A stretch of 11,178 nt of DNA from AC-32 sp035473395 (GTDB taxonomy: Bacteria > Actinomycetota > Thermoleophilia > Gaiellales > Gaiellaceae). The notes beneath the pieces are model-generated. The model was not told the origin of the DNA, searched no databases, and saw only the letters and a program-made list of their open reading frames with translations. The stretch lies in assembly GCA_035473395.1 (NCBI GenBank), contig DATIOF010000060.1, positions 1 through 11,178 of the forward strand, read 5' to 3'. The translations under genes were made by a program, and so were the position numbers. This document shows, one piece after another, positions 1-5,041 of the stretch; position 1 is the stretch's first letter; the number at the start of each line of letters is the position of its first letter.

Positions 1-4
1 AGCG

Positions 5-463
5 CTACAAGGCCCGGGCGGCCGAGAGCAGCTCGTCGAAGTCCGGCACCTCTGCCGCCTCGTACCGCCATGCCCCGCGGACCGTACCGCTCCGGTCGAC
101 CAGGAAGGCCGTCCGCTCGGCGATCTCCTTGAAGCCACGGAAGTCGTGCGCGACGCCGAACGCGTGAACTGCCTCGGCGTTCCAGTCGGACAGCAGCGGG
201 AAGTTCAGGTCGAGCGCTTGCATCCAGGAGATGTGCGTCCAGGGCGAGTCGCGCGAGATGCCTGCTGCCTGCACGCCCGCCGCGTCGAACTCCGCGCTCC
301 TGTCACGCAGGAGCTCCATCTCGTTCGTTCAGGTCGCAGACCAGTCGAACAGGTAGAAGAGCAGCAGCAGCGGTTTCTCCGCCGCGAGCTCACGCAGGGA
401 AACGGGCTCCTGCGGCCCGATCCAGACGCGCGCGTCTGAGAACTGCTCTCCGACCTCCAGCAT
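5..463 (-). CDS. Predicted selenocysteine-containing peroxiredoxin (AhpE/BCP-like, 1-Cys type); TGA at 329-331 read as Sec
   Basis: This is an AhpC/TSA-fold thiol (here selenol) peroxidase that would reduce hydroperoxides in the cytoplasm. Reading from ATG 463 gives 152 residues with one in-frame TGA as codon 45 (bases 331-329). The flanking residues are FYLFDWSAT-[TGA]-TNEMELLRD. This matches the peroxiredoxin active-site loop, with the TGA exactly at the peroxidatic Cys and S42 at the Thr/Ser position three residues before it. R117 (AERTAFLVD) fits the second conserved catalytic Arg. The protein has no cysteine at all, so any resolving thiol must come from another molecule. Homology continues on both sides of the TGA in one frame, and a hairpin of SECIS type follows it. 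ATG 463 lies 9 nt after the peptidase stop; its SD is weak. Starting at the internal ATG 319 would remove the active site. The alternative is a pseudogene made by a Cys-to-TGA point mutation. Family assignment is confident; Sec decoding is inferred. Confidence 0.85.
296..314 (-). promoter_or_regulatory. Candidate bacterial SECIS hairpin downstream of the TGA codon
   Basis: On the minus strand, GCTCCTG (314-308), loop CGTGA (307-303) and CAGGAGC (302-296) form a perfect 7-bp stem. The loop begins 21 nt after the TGA and has G as its second base. From memory, bacterial SECIS rules ask for an apical loop roughly 16-37 nt after UGA and a G in the first two loop bases; both hold. The stem uses an AGG arginine codon, uncommon in such GC-rich DNA, which suggests selection on structure. 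Confidence 0.68.
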
Positions 464-472
464 GCGCCGAGC

Positions 473-1165
473 TTACGGGACGGACAGGGCGAGCACCGCC
501 TTCGCGTTTCGCCGCGCGGTCGCGGTCGAGATCGGGCCGGCCGGGAACTCGACCACGAAGGCCGGCGCGCTCGGAAAGTGCAGCCGCTGCCAACGGGTCG
601 CGGCGCCTCGAGGCGCGGTCAGCTTCCGGTACGGCAGGCCGGACAACCGCGCGTAGCGCTTCAGCACGGCGACGTGCGGGTCGGAGCCGTAGACCTCGGC
701 GAGCGGCTGGTGGTACCAGATCGTCAGCGTCGGCTTGACCCGCAGGATGAAGGCGCGCAGCGCCCGGTTCTCCGGCTCCGACATCGGCCTCGGCCCGGAG
801 TAGTAGCCGTCCCACGGCACGCCGTTGTGCATCCACGCGGTTGGCCAGTTGCGGTTCAGGTCGACGCCGTGGGCGTTCTGCCGCGTGCCTGCTGCGAGCC
901 CGTCGGGGTTGACGGTCGGGACGAGCCAGAGGTGCACGTGCGGCGGCAGCGGCAGGCGCCGCAGTTGCGAGATCACCGCCAGGCCGGCCGGTTCGCTGCC
1001 GTGGATCACGCCGACGACAAGGGTCGCCGGCGCCGAGGGATCGCCACGCTCGTAGGCGACGATCGCCCGACCCCGCACCGAGTGCCCGATCACGACCTGC
1101 TGCGGCGCCGCGGCCGCCGCGGAAGCCGCGATGAGGGCGGCGACGATCAGCCCGCGCAGCACCAT
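473..1165 (-). CDS. Secreted M14-family zinc carboxypeptidase / murein peptide amidase-like (MpaA-like)
   Basis: This 230-residue protein looks like a compact M14 metallopeptidase. Members of the MpaA-like branch cleave gamma-D-Glu-meso-DAP bonds in peptidoglycan peptides; the exact substrate here is inferred. Zinc ligands are H55 and E58 in VIHGSEPAG and H152 in WYHQP. The substrate-binding region VDLNRNWP lies at 101-108, YSGPRPMSEPEN follows at 122-133, and the catalytic Glu is E206 in VVEFPAG. Residues 1-20 form a hydrophobic, Ala-rich signal peptide, so the enzyme should act outside the membrane. ATG 1165 is chosen because it gives the signal peptide directly; the longer open frame upstream only mirrors the propeller gene. 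The start overlaps the end of that upstream gene by 19 bp, suggesting translational coupling, and the peroxiredoxin gene follows 9 bp after the stop. Confidence 0.87.
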   Translation of the reverse strand: MVLRGLIVAALIAASAAAAAPQQVVIGHSVRGRAIVAYERGDPSAPATLVVGVIHGSEPAGLAVISQLRRLPLPPHVHLWLVPTVNPDGLAAGTRQNAHGVDLNRNWPTAWMHNGVPWDGYYSGPRPMSEPENRALRAFILRVKPTLTIWYHQPLAEVYGSDPHVAVLKRYARLSGLPYRKLTAPRGAATRWQRLHFPSAPAFVVEFPAGPISTATARRNAKAVLALSVP

Positions 1166-2226
1166 CCTCGGATTGTGGCCGAGCGCCCGAACTGCTGCGC
1201 GATCCGGGAGACGCCGACGATCTTCCTCGGGTGCAGGCGGACGAACGCCCACTGGTTCGCCGTCGGCCAGCTCACGAGCAGCCAGCGCCCGTCCGGAGAG
1301 GCGGCGACCTGGTCGAAGAGACCGGTGCCGCGAAAGGCCGTCCTGCCGGACGAGAGCGAGAACACGTTGCTGCCGTCCCCGGCCTCGCGCGCGGCGAAGA
1401 CCTGGTCGCCGGCGAAGGCGGCGTCGCGGTCGGCGGTTGCATCGGAGGGGTCGTCCGCTGCGACGACCTTCGAGCCCGCGTAGACGCGGGTCCGGTGGGG
1501 CGAGAACGACAGCAAGAGCTGTCCGTCGTCGGACCAGGCGAGCTTCGTCGGCGCGTTCGCGAGCCTCCTGAGCACGCGACCGGCGTCGGCGTCGTAGACG
1601 ACCGTCCTGCGCCCGTCGGAGAAGGCGACGACGCGACCGGGCCCAGGTCGCCACGCGGGTGCGACAAGCGCTGCCCGGCCGACGGCTCGATCGCCGGTCC
1701 CGTCGCCGGCGACGATCCGCAGCTGTCCGCCCGAGAGGTACGCGATGCGGGTGTCTGTGGTCGTCCCGGTCCAGGCCGGGAGGCGCGGACTCGGCCGGGC
1801 GAGCGTCCAGCGGACGTTGCCCTTTGGGTCGAGCGCGACGAGCTGGTTCGCCCGGGTCGCCACAACGAACCGGCCGTGTGGCGAGAACGCCGCGTCGCGG
1901 TAGTGGCCGAGCAGCCGCTTCGACCCGTCGGGGTGCACCAGCCAGGCGCCATCACGGCTCGTGACGAGCAGCTGTCCCGGGGCCGGCAGCGAGAAGAGCG
2001 CCGGCTCGGCCTGCTGGACGCCGACTGCCTTGCGCAGCGAATGGACGACCGAGCGCCCGGGCGGGCTCAGGACGGCGGCGACGACCGCGGCGACGAGCGC
2101 TCCGGCGACGAGCGGCCGAACGTGCCTGCGCGGCCACGCGACCGGTTCGCGCTCGGCGTAGGCAGCGCCGATGACCTGCCAGGCCCGTTCCTCCGCCTCG
2201 TGCTCGTGGGGTGCCCGGAACCTCAC
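1147..2226 (-). CDS. Membrane-anchored WD40/TolB-like beta-propeller protein, possible regulator of the adjacent ECF sigma factor
   Basis: This protein of 359 residues has three parts. Residues 1-35 are a charged cytoplasmic tail (HEHEAEERAW), about 37-55 form one transmembrane helix rich in Ala and Val, and the rest repeats short beta-propeller blades. Blade signatures include AAFSPHGRFVVATRANQLVALD, LAWSDDGQLLLSFS and VAASPDGRWLLVSW. The topology is inside tail, one membrane pass and an outside sensor-like domain. GTG 2226 is chosen because GTGA overlaps the sigma-factor stop by 4 bp; the frame upstream of it only mirrors the sigma gene. Position and topology are those of an anti-sigma factor, but the HxxxCxxC zinc motif of ZAS anti-sigmas is absent and the only cysteines are a CC pair near the C terminus. 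A regulatory role is therefore inference. Confidence 0.85.
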   Translation of the reverse strand: MRFRAPHEHEAEERAWQVIGAAYAEREPVAWPRRHVRPLVAGALVAAVVAAVLSPPGRSVVHSLRKAVGVQQAEPALFSLPAPGQLLVTSRDGAWLVHPDGSKRLLGHYRDAAFSPHGRFVVATRANQLVALDPKGNVRWTLARPSPRLPAWTGTTTDTRIAYLSGGQLRIVAGDGTGDRAVGRAALVAPAWRPGPGRVVAFSDGRRTVVYDADAGRVLRRLANAPTKLAWSDDGQLLLSFSPHRTRVYAGSKVVAADDPSDATADRDAAFAGDQVFAAREAGDGSNVFSLSSGRTAFRGTGLFDQVAASPDGRWLLVSWPTANQWAFVRLHPRKIVGVSRIAQQFGRSATIRGWCCAG

Positions 2227-2729
2227 AGCCGCTCCTTCAGCGTGTCGAGCCCGCGCCGCAGGCGCGAGTTGACGGTTCCGCGAGGCAGCTCGAGCAGCTC
2301 CGCGATCTCGCCGGGCGTGTACTCGAGCAGGTAGCGCAGCACGATCACGGCGCGGTGCTCGGGCGAGAGGCGGCCGAGCTCGGCCAGCAGCTCGTCGTCG
2401 CGCTCGGCCCGCTCGGGTGCGGGTGCATCGACCGCCTCGGTCTCGGGCCGCAGCGCTCGGGCGCGCGCCCAGTCGATCGCCCGGTTGACGACGATCCGGT
2501 GCAGCCACGGGCCGAACGGCCGGCGGCGGTCGAAGCGGTCGAGCGCGCGAATCGCAGCGAGGAACCCTTCCTGGGCGATGTCCTCGGCTGCGGCCGCGTC
2601 GCGGACGACGAGATAGGCCGCGCGGTAGGCAGGCCCCCAGTGCGCGCGAAACAGCGCCTCGAAGTCAGAGGCCGACCCGGCCTGAGCCCGCCGCACCCAG
2701 GCCCGCTCGTCGCGGCCGGAGCCCGCCAT
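2223..2729 (-). CDS. ECF-family RNA polymerase sigma factor (sigma-70 family, SigE-like)
   Basis: This sigma factor of 168 residues directs RNA polymerase to a specific promoter set, usually in response to envelope or oxidative stress. Region 2 spans about residues 22-90 and contains the core-binding segment EDIAQEGFLAAIRAL (49-63) and the FGPWLHRIVVNRAIDW stretch (72-87). Region 4 spans about 115-168, with LSPEHRAVIVLRYLLEYTPGEIAELL and the recognition helix region GTVNSRLRRG (151-160). A charged linker rich in Glu, Ala and Pro separates the two. The length is typical for ECF sigmas without extra C-terminal domains. ATG 2729 lies 6 nt after a TATAGT box with no SD, so the mRNA is probably leaderless. 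It is the first gene of a four-gene operon and overlaps the next gene by GTGA. Confidence 0.95.
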   Translation of the reverse strand: MAGSGRDERAWVRRAQAGSASDFEALFRAHWGPAYRAAYLVVRDAAAAEDIAQEGFLAAIRALDRFDRRRPFGPWLHRIVVNRAIDWARARALRPETEAVDAPAPERAERDDELLAELGRLSPEHRAVIVLRYLLEYTPGEIAELLELPRGTVNSRLRRGLDTLKERL

Positions 2730-2735
2730 CGGCCG

Positions 2736-2741
2736 ACTATA
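2736..2741 (-). promoter_or_regulatory. -10 element of a leaderless promoter for the sigma-factor operon
   Basis: TATAGT on the minus strand ends 6 nt before ATG 2729, the spacing expected if transcription begins at or next to the A of the start codon. No good TTGACA-like -35 box was found at 16-18 nt upstream, and no SD precedes the ATG. Confidence 0.6.
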
Positions 2742-2754
2742 CGAAGGTCTTCAC

Positions 2755-2808
2755 GCGAGAGGTCCATCGCGCGAGGTACGTCTGCCGTGCCCGGCGAGGT
2801 CCGTCGCC
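2755..2808. repeat. Three imperfect GCGAGGT-type direct repeats in the divergent intergenic region
   Basis: The core GCGAG(AG)GT followed by (C/A)CGTC-like bases appears at 2755-2765 (GCGAGAGGTCC), 2771-2785 (GCGAGGTACGTCTGC) and 2794-2808 (GCGAGGTCCGTCGCC). They lie between the divergent sigma-factor and DUF7144-like genes, and the first overlaps the expected -35 zone of the sigma promoter. They could be operator sites, but GC-rich DNA yields such similarity easily. Confidence 0.3.
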
Positions 2809-2857
2809 TGCAGGAGAGCCGGTACGACAAGCGAACGGGGACGAGGGCAAACGCTCG

Positions 2858-2864
2858 AAAGGAG
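2858..2864 (+). promoter_or_regulatory. Strong ribosome binding site of the DUF7144-like gene
   Basis: AAAGGAG lies 6 nt upstream of ATG 2871 and fixes that start. It is one of only two clear Shine-Dalgarno sequences in the window; most other genes appear leaderless or translationally coupled. Confidence 0.75.
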
Positions 2865-2870
2865 CGCCGA

Positions 2871-3287
2871 ATGGCGACGAACGAACGCTGGACCGGCTGG
2901 ATCGGATTTGCCGGACTACTGCTGGTGATCATCGCGATCCTCGATTTCTTCGAGGGTCTGATCGCGATCATCCGCGGCGAGTACTACCTCCTCACCCCGA
3001 ACCAGATCGTCGTCTTCGACCTGAAGACCTGGGGGTGGATCACCCTGATCTGGGCGGTCATCATCGGCCTGACCGGGCTCGGCCTGCTCAACGGCTCGAG
3101 CTGGGCACGCTGGACGGCGATCGTGCTGATCGCACTGAACATCCTGACGCAGCTCGGGTTCGTGGGAGCCGCGCAGTACCCGCTCTGGGCACTGACGGTG
3201 ATGTTCCTGAACATCATCGTGCTCTACGCGCTCACGGTTCACTGGAGCGACACACGCGAACCGGCGTACGGCGCGTCTGGCGGCTGA
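2871..3287 (+). CDS. Small four-helix integral membrane protein, DUF7144-like
   Basis: This 138-residue protein is almost entirely membrane-embedded. Predicted helices are at about residues 9-33 (GWIGFAGLLLVIIAILDFFEG), 56-74 (WITLIWAVIIGLTGLGLL), 79-100 (WARWTAIVLIALNILTQLGFV) and 103-124 (YPLWALTVMFLNIIVLYALTV). Short polar loops separate them and the tail is polar and Gly-rich. The GW...FAG opening and the TWGWI...G..GLL..SSWAR pattern resemble actinobacterial proteins annotated as DUF7144, for which I know no established function. ATG 2871 has a strong SD. It is a single gene, divergent from the sigma operon and followed by a hairpin terminator. Its codon use is less extreme in GC than that of its neighbours because of hydrophobic Ile codons; nothing suggests transfer. 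Confidence 0.85.
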   Translation: MATNERWTGWIGFAGLLLVIIAILDFFEGLIAIIRGEYYLLTPNQIVVFDLKTWGWITLIWAVIIGLTGLGLLNGSSWARWTAIVLIALNILTQLGFVGAAQYPLWALTVMFLNIIVLYALTVHWSDTREPAYGASGG

Positions 3288-3297
3288 ACAAGGTCTC

Positions 3298-3327
3298 GGG
3301 CCGGGCCTGCTGGCGCAGGCCCGGCCC
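3298..3327 (+). terminator. Perfect 12-bp hairpin after the DUF7144-like gene
   Basis: GGGCCGGGCCTG (3298-3309), a 6-nt loop (3310-3315) and CAGGCCCGGCCC (3316-3327) form an uninterrupted GC stem 10 bp after the stop codon. No U-tract follows, which is common for actinobacterial terminators. Confidence 0.7.
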
Positions 3328-3354
3328 ACGCCTCAGGCGGGACACACCGCACTT

Positions 3355-3450
3355 CTAGCTTCGGTGTCAGACACAGGCACAGAACCGTCAAAGACCGTCC
3401 ACAACGCCTGCTCGAAGCGGGAATCGCCAGTGTCAGACACGAGGTTCTAG
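3355..3450. repeat. REP-like inverted repeat element with two GTGTCAGACAC palindromes
   Basis: The palindrome GTGTC-A-GACAC occurs at 3364-3374 and again at 3430-3440. Each lies inside a longer arm bounded outside by CTAG (3355-3358 and 3447-3450). The left arm reads CTAG-CTTCG-GTGTCAGACAC-AGG, and the right arm in reverse complement reads CTAG-AACCTC-GTGTCTGACAC-TGG, so the two form an imperfect terminal inverted repeat around about 50 bp. The right end includes the TAG stop codon of the carboxylate-amine ligase gene. It resembles interspersed palindromic repeats; no transposase is present. Confidence 0.5.
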
Positions 3451-4643
3451 GCCGGAACCGCGGCCGCCTCGGTCGCGTTCGCGATCTCGCGGACGACCTC
3501 AACGATGTCGCGGTTGGCGTTCCAGATCCGGCGCTGGCGGTCGGAGCCGTTCCCCCGCGCCAGGATCTCGCTGATCCCCTCGAGCTCGCCATCGGAGCCG
3601 AGCTCGCGCGCGTGTGGCTCGATCTCCTTCAGCGTCCGCCGCACCAGCTGCGCCACCGGCACGCGGTTGCGCGTCCCGCGCTCGAGGTCCATCACCGGCG
3701 CCTCGAGCCCGTAGCGGGCGGCGAGCCATTTGTTCTCGGTGGTCAGGATCCGGTGGTACGAGGGGATCTCGGCGCCGACCGCGTACCGCTCGCAGTAGAG
3801 CTTGACGAGCGCCTGGCAGAAGGCGGCCAGCGCGACCGCGTCCTCCACGCGCGTGACCGCGTCGCAGACGCGGATCTCGATCGTGCCGAAGCGCGGGTGC
3901 AAGCGGATGTCCCACCAGATGTGCGTGTAGTCCGCGATGCAGCCGGTCTTCTCGAGCTGGCCGACGACCTCGGCGTAGTCGGCATAGTCGCGGAAGCGGG
4001 GCGGCGGCCCGGAGCGCGGGAAAGCCGCGAAGACCATCTGCCGGCTCGACGCGAGCCCGGTCGGCTCGCCGCGCCAGAAAGGCGAGCTGGCCGAGAGCGC
4101 GAGCAGCGAGGAGAGGTGCGCGAGCAGGCCGTTCACGACCTTGACGGCCTTCTCGGCGTCATCGACGGCAACGTGGATGTGCAGCCCGAAGATCAGCTCT
4201 CGCCGCGCGACGTACTGGAGCTGGTCGACGAGGTGCCGGTAGCGGTCGCGCGCGGTGATGTGCTGGCGCTCGAACAGCGAGAACGGATGCGTCCCGGCCG
4301 AGCCGACGCGCATGCCCTCCTCGGAGGCGAGGCCGGTCACGTAGCTGCGCAGCTTGCGAAGCTCGTGGTCGACCTCGGCCGGCGACCTGCAGACCGGTGT
4401 GGCGATCTCGAGCACCGACTGCATCAGCTCGGGGTTGATCCGCTGCTCGAGCTCGTGACCCTCGGTCGCGGCGAGCACGGCCTCGACATGCTGGACGAGG
4501 TCGAGCGTGTCGCTGTCGAGCAGCATGTACTCCTCCTCGACGCCGAGCGTGTACGGCTCGCCGGCGCCGAAGTTGTGGTCGAGCACGCTGCCGCCCGCCG
4601 CGAAGCTCGGGCCCGTGATCGTCGAAGGAAAGATCTGCTTCAT
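3447..4643 (-). CDS. GCS2/YbdK-family carboxylate-amine ligase (glutamate-cysteine ligase type 2)
   Basis: This enzyme of 398 residues belongs to the ATP-dependent GCS2 family, whose members join an amine to the gamma-carboxylate of glutamate. YbdK of E. coli has weak glutamate-cysteine ligase activity, so the physiological substrate here is uncertain. Family signatures are TLGVEEEYMLLD (32-43, metal/ATP region), INPELMQSVLEIAT (69-82), AGTHPFSLFERQHIT (116-130), GLHIHVAV (153-160) and the C-terminal core TIEIRVCDAVTRVED (254-268). Length is about normal for the family. ATG 4643 is chosen because ATGA overlaps the stop of the upstream RidA gene by 4 bp, so the two form an operon. A role in a low-molecular-weight thiol pathway is possible but not shown. 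Its last codon lies inside the inverted-repeat element downstream. Confidence 0.9.
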   Translation of the reverse strand: MKQIFPSTITGPSFAAGGSVLDHNFGAGEPYTLGVEEEYMLLDSDTLDLVQHVEAVLAATEGHELEQRINPELMQSVLEIATPVCRSPAEVDHELRKLRSYVTGLASEEGMRVGSAGTHPFSLFERQHITARDRYRHLVDQLQYVARRELIFGLHIHVAVDDAEKAVKVVNGLLAHLSSLLALSASSPFWRGEPTGLASSRQMVFAAFPRSGPPPRFRDYADYAEVVGQLEKTGCIADYTHIWWDIRLHPRFGTIEIRVCDAVTRVEDAVALAAFCQALVKLYCERYAVGAEIPSYHRILTTENKWLAARYGLEAPVMDLERGTRNRVPVAQLVRRTLKEIEPHARELGSDGELEGISEILARGNGSDRQRRIWNANRDIVEVVREIANATEAAAVPA

Positions 4644-5023
4644 TCCGGGATGAACGCCTCCAGCTCGATCTCCAGGAGCCAGCGCGGATCGAGCAGCTCG
4701 ACGACGTAGCTCGTATTCACCGGCTTGACGTGGCGGAAAACCTCGCCGTGGGCGCGGGCGATCTCGTCGAAATCCGCCTGGCGCGTGAACATGATCCGCG
4801 TCCGGACGACGTGCTCCGCGGTCGCGCCGGCCTCTGCCAGCGCGGCGAGCGCGATCTCGAGGCAGCGCCGGGTCTGGCCGTATGCGTCCGCGGGCGGGTC
4901 GGCGTCGCCGGGCATGATCGGGGCCGTTCCCGCGACCCAGGCGTGCGGGCCGATCCGCACGAGGCGCGAGTAGCCGGCGGCCTCGGCGAACGGCGAGACG
5001 GCTGAGACGGTGACCCGTTTCAC
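4640..5023 (-). CDS. RidA (YjgF/YER057c/UK114) family protein lacking the key deaminase Arg
   Basis: This 127-residue protein has the trimer-forming RidA/chorismate-mutase-like fold. Archetypal RidA hydrolyses reactive enamine/imine intermediates made by PLP enzymes. Family features are VAGTAPIMPGD (30-40), a helix TRRCLEIALAALAEAGAT (51-68), VVRTRIMFT (72-80), the helix FDEIARAHGEVF and the ending LLEIELEAFIPE (116-127). The loop that normally reads P-x-R-(T/S), whose Arg (R105 in RidA) is essential for imine hydrolysis, here reads KPVNTS with N103, so it probably has a different activity or substrate. GTG 5023 is chosen because upstream codons lack homology and a GATACT box lies 6 nt before it, implying a leaderless mRNA. 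The downstream ligase gene overlaps by 4 bp. Confidence 0.87.
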   Translation of the reverse strand: MKRVTVSAVSPFAEAAGYSRLVRIGPHAWVAGTAPIMPGDADPPADAYGQTRRCLEIALAALAEAGATAEHVVRTRIMFTRQADFDEIARAHGEVFRHVKPVNTSYVVELLDPRWLLEIELEAFIPE

Positions 5024-5028
5024 CGCCC

Positions 5029-5035
5029 TAGTATC
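5029..5035. promoter_or_regulatory. Symmetric bidirectional -10 element for the RidA gene and the serine hydrolase gene
   Basis: The plus strand has TAGTAT (5029-5034), 7 nt before GTG 5042. The minus strand has GATACT (5035-5030), 6 nt before GTG 5023. The conserved A and T of one box pair with the T and A of the other. The whole gap between the start codons is 18 bp, so both messages must be leaderless if this is the promoter. Confidence 0.6.
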
Positions 5036-5041
5036 GAGGCT

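Noticed and set aside
5..319. A 104-residue truncated redoxin starting at the internal ATG 319
   Set aside because: It would lack the first strands and the whole active-site loop. Clear peroxiredoxin sequence continues in frame upstream of the TGA to ATG 463.
329..331. The TGA as a simple nonsense mutation making a pseudogene
   Set aside because: Not excluded, but less likely: the TGA is exactly at the catalytic Cys, the rest of the frame is intact, and a SECIS-like hairpin follows at the right distance.
1166..1654. N-terminal extension of the M14 peptidase
   Set aside because: The upstream residues are an out-of-frame reading of the propeller gene; ATG 1165 starts directly with a signal peptide.
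2227..2508. N-terminal extension of the membrane propeller protein
   Set aside because: It overlaps the sigma-factor region 4 in another frame and is Arg/Ala-rich; GTG 2226 gives a 4-bp overlap typical of coupled genes.
3612..4709. Plus-strand open frame of 365 codons
   Set aside because: It is antisense to the carboxylate-amine ligase, which has full family motifs; the composition is that of a shadow frame.
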